Below, piece after piece: positions 34,830 to 46,180 of a stretch of 64,000 nucleotides of DNA; the stretch's first letter is position 1, and each line of letters begins with the position of its first letter. Origin of the DNA: Eulemur rufifrons (Eukaryota > Chordata > Mammalia > Primates > Lemuridae); the NCBI RefSeq assembly GCF_041146395.1, contig NC_091012.1, positions 11,460,193 through 11,524,192 on the forward strand. Reading direction: 5' to 3'. Made by a program: the position numbers and the translations under genes. Under the pieces are notes generated by a model. That model did not search any database. It saw nothing but the letters and a program-made list of their open reading frames with translations, and was not told the origin of the DNA.

Positions 34830-35280
34830 TATGTTTCTTTCTCCTAGTACATTTTAACCACACAAGAGCCCACACAAGAGCCCGCCAATTTGTCTCTGTT
34901 ATGGTTCTGGCAATAGTTTTCACTGCCCTATTGGGCAATGCCCTTGTGCGTCTCCTAGTTTACCAGGACCACTGGCTCCACATTCCCATGTTCTTTCTGC
35001 TGAACCAACTCTTCTATTATACATATGATACTGGTTTCCACCACTGTGCCCAGAATGGCTGCTGACTGCTTGAACCAAATCAGTTGATCTTCCCCACTGC
35101 CTGTGAATTGCAGATCTTCTTGTTCAGCACCCTGGGTGGTGAAGTGTGCTTCCTCTTAGCAGCCCAGTCCTCTTCCCAGGCTTGTGATAGCCAGAGTGGC
35201 TGCCTCCCCAAAGTCCTCTTGCCAACTCATTTCTGCCTACGCACCTATGCACTAGGGGAACCTTCTCCCTGACACACGAT
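34830..35280 (+). pseudogene. Truncated olfactory receptor pseudogene, family 2 (2T/2V-like)
   Basis: The 5' half of an olfactory receptor is readable: a FNHTRAH extracellular N-terminus, a TM1 block [17 protein letters not shown], then [12 protein letters not shown] at TM2. The block [15 protein letters not shown] lies in another frame (from 35031). The text then returns to the first frame for CELQIFLFSTLGGEVCFLLAA at TM3. Two frameshifts therefore bracket the TM2-TM3 loop. An internal duplication ('acacaagagcccacacaagagccc') marks the N-terminus. The region after TM3, where the DRY motif should be, is only faintly recognisable and the gene ends near 35280, before TM4. It cannot encode a receptor. 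Confidence 0.85.
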
Positions 35281-37131
35281 ATTAGTCAGTCACTCTCAAA
35301 GTTATTGATATTTTGTTGATTATACCATTATAGCTTCCTAATCATCAGTGAGATGGAGCAGTGTGTGCTCTATCCATTAATATGATTTACTTCATTTGGG
35401 GGAAGAAATAAACAGAGGAGTCCTGGCCATTAATATGCCTTACAGACTTCTGTTTTTATTTCACACCCGTAACTTTAAATTTTCTTCTAATATAATGTCT
35501 ATACCATTGTTATCAGTCTATTTGTGCATTCTTTTTCTTTAAATATAGGTTTAATTATATATTCTATATTTGAGTTTATTTTGTTAATTTGTGCTTATTT
35601 GGGATTGTTAAAATTATTCCAGGTATCTAGATTTGAGTGGCAGTTGTAAAAAGTAGGAAACATACAATAGAGGAATGATGCTTGGGAACAATCCATAAAT
35701 GCTCTAAGTCCTAGAATCCTCTCTTCAATTATGGACAAATTATCATAAAAGCCATATTTATCACTCATTTATTTTTATGAGACCATTAATATTCAATATT
35801 CTAAGGAAATTAGAAAAAATGTTCGATTTGACCTGGACTTTAGCAGGTGGTAGGCTAAATTATCCTCCTCTTTAGTTTCAATATGTAGGAAGACAGAAAG
35901 AGAAGGTTTTGGAAAAAACAATTACAATATGACATTTTAAGGCAATAATTGTATAAATGGATGAAAACTTTATTAATCAGAGTAGTAATATTTACTAAGA
36001 AAACTCAACCTTTTAGGCACTATTCCAAGCCACTTTCACAGATATCATAATGTATGAGTTACAGTGTTTAACAGAGAGATGCATGGAATAAAAAGAAATT
36101 AAAACATTTATAATGATATTAGATGAAATTAAAAAGATCAACTGTTTTGGCATATAACAAATTAACAGAAAGGTTGTTAATATGATTTGCAGTATTAATC
36201 AGCTTTAATAGTTATACAGATAAGCAATGGACAGCATCTTTTACCAGAAATTACAAAATGCACAAGTATTTCAAATACAAGAGGAACGTATTAAAAGTGG
36301 AATTCTTTGGCCTAAGAATTCCATTAACTTCCTGAGAACCAGAAATCCTACATGTCATATTTTCTAGGCATCAGAAATGACAGCAGAAAATATGAATTGA
36401 AGAGTAAACAGTAAGATCTAACCGCACACAGATTTCAATTCATATTCTTTTTTAAAAATTTCTGAATTAATTGGAAAAGGCAAACTGATATTACTTTTAT
36501 GTGTCAGGGAAATGCTAAGGTGGAAGAATAATGCCTGTAATCAAAGGATCTGAACTTAGTTAACTAATTGATTCAATTACAAGAGTATTGTTACAGAAAT
36601 ATAGAAAATATGTAAATACATAAATATTTTTCACTACAGGATTGACTCATTAAAAATTTGTTTCAATTGTAAGAAAAAAAGTTTTCATATGAAAGAAAAA
36701 TCATCAAACTTTACTAATATCAATGTCATATGGAGGAGGATGCAGTGAGAGACCAAATCAAGAAAATCAGGATTTCTCATGAGACCTAATTTTCTGCCAC
36801 AAATATCTCAGTGTATTATTCCCACCGTGTGTACATTGTGCATATTGTGCCTTAAAAAATACTATATATTTTAGAAATCATTGTAAGGCACAAAGCAAAA
36901 GATAACTAAGAAATTAGAAGAATTCTTATAATGGCCAAAAAGGTTGAAACCAACATATGGCAGCACAGGTACTGGCAGTGTTGAGAGATTTTAAATATGT
37001 GATTTCACACAGTTTAATAAAACCACACAGCAAAAACTGTGCCACATAAATAATGTAACTAATGGCAGAAGAATCTACTTTTGAGGCAATTATTGTTATA
37101 ATTAATGTGTGAAAATTGATGTTAATTTTTG
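35281..37131. other. AT-rich unclassified sequence between chemoreceptor pseudogenes
   Basis: About 1.85 kb with no gene, RNA or named repeat recognised. Confidence 0.5.
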
Positions 37132-38010
37132 CTACACAATTTTGAAAATGTGATTTTTCTTTTTTTCAGAACTGAGAAGCACCAAAGGAATTACTGTAAC
37201 ATAGATATTGACCACAAGCCTCTGGCTACCCAGGAGAACTGGGTAATATGCCCACAACAGTGTGGAAGTGGATGAGATGATAAGGTCCACACAGTACATG
37301 ACCACAGAGAAATTCACCAGCAGCAGGATGATCTGGGTGTCCCTTTTATCTGGAAAGAATCTTGGGAAGAAGCTGGTGCTATGAAGGCGTTGAGAACACC
37401 TGTGATACCTGAACAAGAGAATCACCATGTACACACTGGAAAGCAACTTAACTCCTACAAGAAAGGCATCCCTGTATATTGTCATAGTGGCATGCCCTTG
37501 ATCATGTAGCTCATGGGAGGAAGAGAGAAAAATGTAGTCAGAACCATCAGATTGGTCTAGGTCACATGTGAAGATACCACAGTGCAGATGAGTGAGTTCC
37601 TACTGAAAGACAAATTGAGAGACCATAAAAAAGAAGAAAATATTTTGAAATGTATTTTGTGAATTTGTTTATACTTGGCCAACCAGGAGGTCCTGAGGCT
37701 GATGGTGATGACTGGGAGCACAATCAAGATGTAGGTAATGCAGATGGAGAGGCCTCTCATCACCCTTCTTTTGTTGAAAATTTTTTTACATTGAAGTCAT
37801 TCTGAAAAGGCAATGACTCAAAGCATTCTGGAGATACCACAAAGATATCAATGAGGAGCACCACTGTGTGGACAAGGGCCAAGTTACTGGTAGTCACATT
37901 GGTGGTCTTATGCTTGTGTTTAATATGGCGTGTGAATATGCGCACAACAAAAAGCATTTGCGGAGATTCCAATGCCAGATTGGAAAAAAATGACTTTTTT
38001 ATGGTAACAA
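37132..38010 (-). pseudogene. Vomeronasal type-1 receptor (V1R) pseudogene
   Basis: Three minus-strand frames together spell a V1R. From about 38010 comes the first part, with TTNVTTSNLALVHTVVLLID (TM2 region). A second frame, 37557-37763, has RGLSICITYILIVLPVITIS followed by TSWLAKYKQ, the V1R TM3/intracellular-loop signature. A third, 37132-37485, has FLVGVKLLSSVYMVILLFRYHRCSQRLHST and the TM6-TM7 blocks ILLLVNFSVVMYCVD and VIPLVLLSSEKK. Frameshifts lie near 37760 and near 37490-37560, and a stop follows SSHVT. The order is complete, so this is a decayed full-length single-exon pheromone-receptor GPCR. The ortholog cannot be assigned by eye. Confidence 0.88.
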
Positions 38011-38184
38011 AGCTATAAACTTTTTTCTTAATAGTTAAAAAGAAGCACGTTTTGTGTCTGAACAACAGAACTCACACTGATGTTATTTTTTCATAGCTAA
38101 AATCATTACCACTACTATCACTTTTACTTAATTCAATTACCATGAGTAACCTTGGCTAGCTCATAAAAATTTTTAAATAATCAG

Positions 38185-38432
38185 CCTAAGTGCACATTTG
38201 GGAATAACATTAATCAGGTGTCGGGCAGATGTGGAGGGGGAGGGGATGGGTGTATACATATATAATGAGTGTGATGCGCACTGTCTGGGGAATGGACATG
38301 CTTGAAGCTCTGACTCGGGGGGGTGGGGGGCATAGGAAATATACATAACCTAAATTTTGTACCCCCATAATAAGCTGAAATAAAAAAATAAAAATAAAAA
38401 AAGAAAGGATGATGTATAAATCAAGGAAAAAT
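38185..38432 (+). mobile_element. 5'-truncated L1 3' end with target-site duplication and short 3' extension
   Basis: L1 sequence starts at 'cctaagtgcacatttgggaat' and contains one G-rich 3' UTR module. It ends 'cccccataataagctgaaat' with an A-rich tail at about 38380-38404. The word 'aataatcagcct' lies at 38176-38187 and again at 38433-38444. About 30 bp of non-L1 sequence (38404-38432) sits between the tail and the downstream duplication. 'cct' is shared by the target and the L1 5' junction (microhomology). Confidence 0.85.
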
Positions 38433-38444
38433 AATAATCAGCCT

Positions 38445-38879
38445 CTCTGTATTATTGCTTATATTAAATAATTATTGTACACCTATTTCAAACTCAAGCC
38501 TTCCATTATCTATGCTCCTAAAGTAACTGCCCCCCTTAAATGCATTTATTAATATCCTACATTCTCTCACAAAAAAATTAGCATTTAAAATCAGTCAATA
38601 GTGCTTGCCTAGATGAACTAAAGTAATTCTATGTTAATGGAAAAGGATCACCAGAGGTAACAATTGGAAGCCAAGAATTCTTATGTTTATTACATCTTTT
38701 CTGACTTTTTAATATTCTGACTTATTGCCTACAGCTCATTTTCTAGATGGAGATACAATGGAGTCTTGCCAACACTTAAAAAAAATCATTGATTTTGATA
38801 GAATGGAAATAGGATTTTATTAATATGAAGATGATTTTTTTGAAAAGCTTCGCATAAAATGTGACAATATTCCTGAGTT
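38445..38879. other. Unclassified sequence
   Basis: No feature is recognised between the truncated L1 and the antisense MLT1. Confidence 0.5.
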
Positions 38880-39395
38880 AGTTCCCACTTCCTACTGTAA
38901 CTTGTTATTACACACTTAGATGCTTAAAACAGCATGTATTTGTTACATTGCATTTCTGGAGGTCAAAAGACCCTCTGAGGCTAAATTAAGGTGTCAGCAG
39001 GATGAGGTTTATCTCCACAGGCTGTAGATGTGAATCTATTTTCCTGTTTGTTTTTTCTCTCCGGCTTCTAGAGGCCACCTAAGTCTTTGGCTCCTTTCTG
39101 CCTCCTTAACAACTTCAATGCCATCAATGGTGGATCACATTTTTCTCACATTGCCTCATTCTGACACTGAGTCTCTTAATTCTTGATTACCCATTGAAGG
39201 AACCTGGTGATTACATTGGGCCCATCCAGATAACCCAGGGTAATCTCTTTATCTTAAAGGCAGCTGAATAGCAACCTTAAATTCATCTGGAATCTTAATT
39301 CTCCATTCTTCCCTGTGATGCAGTCTAACATATTTACACAAGCCAGTGATTAGAATGTGGTCAGCTTTGTGTAGCCAATATACTGCCAGCCAATG
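38880..39395 (-). mobile_element. MLT1-type LTR, antisense
   Basis: Antisense MLT1 landmarks occur: 'tgtaacttgttattacacacttagatgcttaaaacagc', 'catttctggaggtcaaaagaccc', 'aaggtgtcagcaggatgagg', 'gtgattacattgggcccatccagataacccagggtaatctc', then 'gtgattagaatgtggtcagctttg'. Length and order fit one nearly complete solo LTR, old and diverged. Confidence 0.7.
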
Positions 39396-39980
39396 GTCCC
39401 TTTAACCTCAAAATTGTCTTGCTCTTTCTTAGTTTACTTTCTATTCCAGATAATCCTTACATAAGTTTTCCAGACTTAGGATAAAATCACTGACATATAA
39501 CTTTCAAATTATATGGAAAATAATCCACACAATTTTTCTTGTTATGACATATAGAAAGGGAATCAAAATAATCACATAGTGCTTCTTCCTTGAAGATTTA
39601 CTACATGCAGCAAATTTTGCTATTACCTTGTCAGGTCAATTTCTATACATACAGAAATTGCCCAAAATATAAATTTGGAAAGCAAGGCAGAAATTTTAAC
39701 AGTTGTTGTTCGTGTATGATATTTAGAAATCCATAGCTGATATAGATCATTGACCTTGAATAGCTGGATGTGTACAATATTTTAAAGGACAATTTTCATG
39801 GTTGTTTAAGTGTTTGTTACTCTTTCTACCAAAGCTTAATATATGAAAAGGATGCATTTATCTAAACTGCCAAAACCAAAAATCTAATACTTCCCACAAA
39901 TACACATCTGTACCCACAGTATACCCAGGTTCTACTCACATGTTGGGACCAGGAGAAACACCTGAATAATATTGCTTTTA
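39396..39980. other. Unclassified sequence
   Basis: No gene or named repeat is recognised up to the target-site duplication of the next L1. Confidence 0.5.
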
Positions 39981-39995
39981 AGAGATAATGATCCC

Positions 39996-40870
39996 TCAGG
40001 GAAATGCAAATCAAAACCACAATGAGATATCACTTAACCCCAGTGAGAATGGCCTTTATCAAAAAAACCCAAAACAACACATGTTGGCGTGGGTGTGGAG
40101 AGACAGGAACACTAATACACTGCTGGTGGGACTGCAAACTAGTGCAACCTCTGTGGAAAGCATTATGGAGGTATCTTAAACAGATTCAAGTAGACCTGCC
40201 ATTTGACCCAGCAATCCCATTACTGGGCATATACCCAAAGGAAAAAAGGTCATTCTGTAACAAAGGCATGTGTACCCAAATGTTTATAGCAGCACAATTC
40301 ACAATAGCAAAGATGTGGAAACAACCCAAATGCCCATCAATACATGATTGGATTAGTAAACTGTGGTATATGTATACCATGGAATACTACTCAGCTATAA
40401 GGAATGATGAAGATACAACATCTCTATGGTTCTCCTGGAGAGAGTTGGAACCCATTATATTAAGTGAAGTATCCCAAGAATGGAAAAACAAGCATCACAT
40501 GTACTCACCAGAAAATTGGTTTCCTTGATCATCACCTAAATACAAATCTGGAAACGACACCAATTGGACATCAGACTGAGGTGGGGAGTGGGGGAGGGGA
40601 TGGGGGTATGCCTACACAATGAGTGCATTGCGCACCGTTTGGGGAGTGGTAACACTTGAAGGTGCTGACTCGGGAAAGGGGGGGTGGGGAAAAAATATGA
40701 AACTATTGTTTTTAACTTGCACTGTTCACTTAATAATTTATCATGAATATTTCCCATATTATTTCATATCATTGTACAAGAAATAATGTATACATTATGA
40801 GGACATACTGTATCTAACAAGATATACTGTTAGACTCTTTGATTCTGTAAAATTAAACAAAAAAAAAAAA
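39996..40870 (+). mobile_element. 5'-truncated L1 with non-L1 3' extension inside a perfect 15-bp target-site duplication
   Basis: The element starts within ORF2 ('tcagggaaatgcaaatc') and keeps a clean ORF2 C-terminal frame (40004-40528). This includes the intact cysteine-histidine knuckle ([18 protein letters not shown]) and ends NWFP. The first 3' UTR module runs to about 40694. There L1 sequence stops abruptly and about 165 bp of unrelated AT-rich DNA follow, ending in a 12-13 nt A run. 'agagataatgatccc' lies immediately outside at 39981-39995 and 40871-40885. The L1 part is close to the 50057-55652 copy, so this is a young insertion. Confidence 0.92.
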
Positions 40871-40885
40871 AGAGATAATGATCCC

Positions 40886-41339
40886 CATGTTTTAAGAATG
40901 GTATTCTAGTAACAGAAATTAATATATGGAAAATGACCACCAGTTTATTTAGATTTATTTTGTTACCATATGTCTGAATCATATTGACAATATACAATGC
41001 ATAATAGAAGCCACATAAAAGAAAGATGAAATTATTTGACAACTGTATAAAGGTAAACACTTTATTATTTTCTTATATCTTTGCAACATATATTTAACCC
41101 ACTCCCATAAGGCATGTCCCCTTTCTGAAAATGTTTATGGCATAATACAATGAACAAAGAAGATGACAATCCCTGTGACTCAATTATGTTTAGGGAATCA
41201 GACACTCACAGTAGACATGATAAACAGGTCATGTTAGATACAATGCCCTCATGGCATCCTGTAATTATGGATCCATCTTCCCATATTCTCACCAAAATGA
41301 CAGAGCCAAGGACAAAATTCTACATTCCTTCATGATACA
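40886..41339. other. Unclassified sequence
   Basis: No gene or named repeat is recognised; it lies between the young L1 and an older L1 relic. Confidence 0.45.
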
Positions 41340-42655
41340 CATTCTCAACATGTTACATATAGAACAACTGCACCTAAACCCAATAAAGGTCATATATGAC
41401 AAATGCATACCTAATGTCATAACAAATAAAAAAAAGTTACAACCTTTTCCTCAGAATGTAACTAGGATGCCTACTTTCAGCACTTTTATTCTACATTGTC
41501 TTAGAAGTCCAAGCCATAGAAATTAGAGAACAAAATCAAAAGCTTCCAGATGGAAAAAGAAGAAACTAAATTGTATTTGTTTACAAATGATATGACCTTC
41601 TTTGTAGAAATCTCTAAAGATTCTATGAAAAATCTGTTAGAAATAATAAATTCAGTAAACATGTTGGATATAAATCAACATAAAAAGTTGTTAGCATTTC
41701 TATATGCTAACAATAAAATATCTGAAAAGGAAACCAAGAAAACATTCCCATATACAGTAGCTACAATAAACATTTTTGGAAATAAATTTTAACCAAAATG
41801 TGAACAATCTATACATTGATGTAAGAATTTTAAGAAGTCAAAATAAATGGAAAGATGTCCCTTATTCATTTATTTGAATAATTAATATTGTTAAGATGTC
41901 TATACCACACAAAATGATCTACAGCTTCAATGCAATCTTCATCAAAATACCCATGACATTTTTCACAAAAATTTCTAAAAAATCCAAAATTCATATGGTA
42001 GTACAAAAGACCGTGAATGACCAAAGCAACTAAGCAAAAACAAAAAACAAAGCTGACTTCATCACACTATCTGAATGTATACAACAAACTATAGAAACTG
42101 AAACAGTATAATACAACCAGAAAAACAGACATATAGGACAATGGAGCACAGTGGAGACACACAAAATAGATGTATATATTTACAGCTAACTGCTTTTAGT
42201 CAAAGGTGAGAAGGACTGATAATGAATCAAGGACAGTCTCTTCCATAAGTGATGTTTCGACAATTGGATATCCACATGTAGAAGAATGAAATGAGACCAT
42301 CACCTAACATCATATATTAAAAAACCAACTAAAATGGATTAAAGACTTAAATGTAAGACCTAAAAGTTTGAAACTACTCCAAAATCATAGAAGAGTTCCA
42401 TGACATCAGTCTGAACAATGTAGTTTGGACTTAACTTCAAAATCTCAGGCAATACAAAAAAATAAATAAATGAAAATAAAAGACAAATATGATCACTTCA
42501 AATTAAAAGCTTTTGCACATCACAAGATAGAATGAAATGATAAAACAACATACAGATTGGAGAAAATATTTCTAAGTTATACATCTAATGGTTTAATGGC
42601 CAAAATACATTAAGAACTCAAAAAACTATACAACAAAAAACCAATAAGTATTAAA
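41340..42655 (+). mobile_element. Old L1 ORF2 fragment (reverse transcriptase to C-terminal region)
   Basis: Diverged ORF2 sequence is readable. A reverse-transcriptase stretch around 41550-41620 contains KLYLFTNDMTFF, where the catalytic FADD has decayed to FTND. It is followed by 'ttaatattgttaagatgtctatacc' near 41883 and 'tggattaaagacttaaatgtaagacc' near 42338. All frames are broken. Coding order is continuous, so this is one old element. Confidence 0.8.
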
Positions 42656-43500
42656 GGGGGCAAATCTCCACAACAAACTTTTAGAACTAAAAAACAAATT
42701 CAATAAAGTGTCAGGATACAAAATCAACATATATCAGTAGCATGTGTATATGCCACCAGTAAATACTCTAAAAAAGAAACCAAGAAAGTAATCCCATTTA
42801 CCATAGCTACAAATAATAAAATGAAATAAACTCAAATACCTAGGAATAATCTTAACCAAAGGAATGACAGATCAGTATAATGAAAACTATAAAAAATTGA
42901 TGAAAGAAATTGAAAATGATATAAAAATGGAAATATATGCCATGCTAGTGGATTGATAAAAATCAATATTGTTAACATGTCCATACCACCAAAAAAAATC
43001 TACAGAGTCAATGCAATCCCCAACAAAATACCAATAACATTCTTCACAGAAATAGAAAAAAAAAATCCTAAGTTTATAGGAACCCAAAGAGACCCAGAAT
43101 ATCCATTCTCAGCAAAGAGGAAAAAACTGGAGGAATTATAATTTATTATCTGACTTCAAATTATACTTCAGAGCTGTAGTGAACAAAACATCATACTGGC
43201 CTAAAAACAGACACATAGACCAATGTAACATAATAGAGATCCCAGAAATATATCCACACATCTATAGTGAAATTACCTTCAACAAAGCTGCCAAGAACAT
43301 AGAGTGGGGAAAGAACAGTCTATTCAATAAAGAATGCTGGGAAAACTGGATTTCCATATGCAAAAGAATGAAATTAGCCCCTCATTTCTCACCATATACC
43401 AAAATCAAATCAAAATGAATTAAAGACTTAAATCTAAGACTTGAAACTATGGAACTACTCAAAGAAAACATTTAGGAAATGTTCAGGACATTAGTGTTTT
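42656..43500 (+). mobile_element. Second old L1 ORF2 fragment in tandem
   Basis: The sequence restarts in the reverse-transcriptase region ('tttagaactaaaaaacaaattcaataaagtgtcagg') and runs again through the 'atcaatattgttaacatgtccatacc' block (about 42962) to 'taaatctaagacttgaaac'. Because ORF2 is traversed a second time in the same orientation, it is a separate insertion from the preceding fragment or a tandem duplicate. Frames are mostly broken. Confidence 0.75.
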
Positions 43501-43504
43501 CAAG

Positions 43505-43745
43505 GGCTTTTATAATTTTTATTTCAGCATATTGTGAGGATAAATATGTTTTGGTTACATATATTGCTTGTGGCCCACCTGAGTCAGAGCTACAAGTGTG
43601 TCTATCCCCCAGATGATGCATTAGGTTTGAATGTACCCAACCTTTCCTTCTCCCTCTCTCCTGCCTGACACACTGTGAATCTTTCTACTATAAGTGCACA
43701 CTCAACATCTCTAATCATCAGGGAAATGCAAATACAAACCAAAAG
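43505..43745 (-). mobile_element. Antisense L1 3' UTR piece with a short oppositely oriented ORF2 segment
   Basis: 'atttttatttcagcatattgtgaggataaatatg' through 'ctgagtcagagctacaagtgtgtc' is a diverged antisense L1 3' UTR (43510-43697). Directly after it, 'cactcaacatctctaatcatcagggaaatgcaaat' (about 43698-43745) is sense ORF2. This arrangement could be a small 5'-inverted antisense insertion or two separate fragments. Confidence 0.6.
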
Positions 43746-43752
43746 GACGTAT

Positions 43753-45672
43753 GTTTTAATTTAATCAGGTTCCATTCATTTATATTTATTGTTGGTGTGA
43801 TTGCCTTAGGGGTCTTCTTCATAAATTCTTTGCCTAGGCCAATGTCTGTAAGAGTCTTTCCTACATTTTCTTCTAGAATTCTAATAGTTTCGCACCTAAG
43901 GTTTAAGTCTGTTATCCACAGTGATTTGATTTTGTGAGAGGTGAAAGCTGTGGGTCCTGTTTCAGTCTTCTACATGTGGCTATCCAATTTTCCTAGCACC
44001 ATTTATTGAATAAGGATTCTTTTCCCCAGAGTCTGTTTTTGTCTGCTTTGTCAAAGATTAGATGGCTATATGAGGATGGTTTTATATTTGGATTTTCTGT
44101 TCTGTTCCACTGGTCTGTGTCCCTGCACTTGTGTCAATACCAAGCAGTTTTAAGAACCACAGCCTTGTAGTATAGTTTGAGGTCTGGCAAATTAATACCT
44201 CCCATTTTGTTTTTATTGCTTAAAATGGCTTTTGTTACATGGGGTCTTCTCTGGTCCCATAAAAAGCAAAAAATTATTTTTTCTGTATTTTTGAAAAATT
44301 ATGTTTGTAATTTAACAGTGATTGCATTGAATCTGGAGATCACTTTGGGTAGTATAGACATTTTAACAATGTTGATTCTTCTGATCCACGAGCATGGTAT
44401 GGTTTTCCATCTATTTACATGCTCTGCCATTTTCTTCCTCAGTGTTTCATAGTTCTCCCTATAGAGGTCCTTTACCTCCTTAGTTAAATATATTCCTAGG
44501 TATTTTATTTTTTTGTTGCTATTTTGAAGGGTATTAAGTCCTTAATTTGCTTCTCCGTTTCACTGTTATTGGCATATATGAATGCAGTCACGAGAATAAA
44601 CAGACAACCTACAGAATGGGAAAAATTTTTGCATATTACACATCAGATAAAGGACTGATAACAAGAATCTATTTAGAACTCAGGAAAATCAGCAAGAAAA
44701 AATTAAACAACCCTATCAAAAAGTGGGCAAAGGACATGAATAGAAATTTTTCAAAAGAAGATATAAGAATGGCTAACAAACATATGAAAAAATGTTCAAC
44801 ATCTCTAATCATCAGGGAAATGCAAATCAAAAGCACAATGAGATATCATTTAACTCTAGTGAGAATGGCCTTTATCAAAAAGTCCCAAAACAAAACATGT
44901 TGGCGTGGATGCGGAGAGACAGGAACACTCATACACTGCTGGTGGGACTGCAAACTAGTGCAACCTCTATGGAAAGCATTATGGAGATACCTTAAACAGA
45001 TTCAATTAGACCTACCATTCGACCCAGCAATCCCATTATTGGGTATCTACCCAAAAGAACAAAAGCCATTCTAAAAAAAAGACACCATTACCTGAATGTT
45101 TATAGCAGCACAATTCACAATTGGAAAGATGTGGAAACAACCCAAATGCCCATTAATTCATGAATGGATTAGTAAAATGTGGTATATGTATACCAAGGAG
45201 TATTACTCAGCTATAAGAAATAACGGTAATATAGAATTCCTTTTGTTCTCCTGGAGAGAGTTGGAACCCATTCTATTAAGTGAAGTATCCCAAGAATGGA
45301 AAAATAAGTACCACATGTACTCACCAGCAAATTGGTTTCCCTGATCATCACCTAAGTGCACATTTGGGAATAACACCAATTGGGTATCGGACAGAGGTGG
45401 GGCATGGGGGGAGGGGATGGGTGTATACCTACATGATGAGTGTGATGTGCACTGTCTGGGAAATTGACACACTTGAATGTTCTGACACTGTGGGATGGGG
45501 AGGGGGAGGGGATGAGGGTATACCTACATGATGAGTGCAATGCACACTGTCTAGGGAATGGACACGCTTGAAGCTCTGACTTGAGGGGATGGGCGGGACA
45601 TGGGCAATACATATAACCTGAACTTTTGTCCCCCCATAATAAGCTGAAATAATGTAAAAAAAAAACAAATAA
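43753..45672 (+). mobile_element. Twin-primed L1: inverted 5' segment joined to sense 3' segment
   Basis: 43753-44584 is antisense ORF2, equivalent to the stretch 53711-54543 of the near-full-length copy. From 44585 the sequence switches to sense ORF2, starting at the equivalent of 54568 ('cagtcacgagaataaacag'). It runs through the intact knuckle (IHCWWDC), the ORF2 end and the 3' UTR with two modules to a tail at 45655-45672. The two segments are adjacent parts of one L1 with about 24 bp missing at the inversion joint, the signature of twin priming. No clear target-site duplication could be assigned. Confidence 0.85.
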
Positions 45673-45699
45673 AAGTGACCAAATATTTGAAAAAAAACA

Positions 45700-46180
45700 A
45701 AAACAAAACAAAAAAATGAACAAAATATCTGAATAGACATTTCTCGAATAAAGACATACAAATGGCCTCCAGGTATATGAAAAAGTGCTCAGCATCATTA
45801 GTCATCAGTTAAATGCAAATAAAAACTGCAATGAGATACCATCTCTCTCACTTAAATGAACTGTTATCAAAAAAAACAGGAATAATGAATGCTGGAGAAA
45901 ATTTGAAGAAAAAGGAACCCTCATATGCTGTTGTTGGGAATATAAACTAGTGCAACCACTATGCAGAAGAGTATAAAGGTTACTCAAGAACAAAAATGGC
46001 AATCCTCTTTCTAGTTATATATCTAAAGGTGGGCAATTCAGCATATCACAAAGATACATGCACTTTCATGTTTACTGTGCCACTTTTGAAAATAGCCAAG
46101 ATATGGAATCAACTTAAGTGTCCTTCATTTTATTATTTGATAAGGAGACTGTGGTCAATATATACAATGGAATATTATAT
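45700..46180 (+). mobile_element. Older L1 ORF2 C-terminal segment, left part of an interrupted element
   Basis: Wording: 'atctgaatagacatttctcgaataaagacatacaaatggcc', 'atcattagtcatcagttaaatgcaaat', then 'atatacaatggaatattatat'. The element continues at 49192 with the same final word duplicated. It may be the continuation of the old fragment ending near 43500, separated by younger insertions. Confidence 0.75.

Noticed and set aside
45352..45805. Minus frames of 84-148 codons with hydrophobic FFFLFFF-type stretches, like membrane proteins
   Set aside because: They are antisense to the L1 3' UTR; the hydrophobic runs are poly-Phe/Leu from the reversed A-rich tail.
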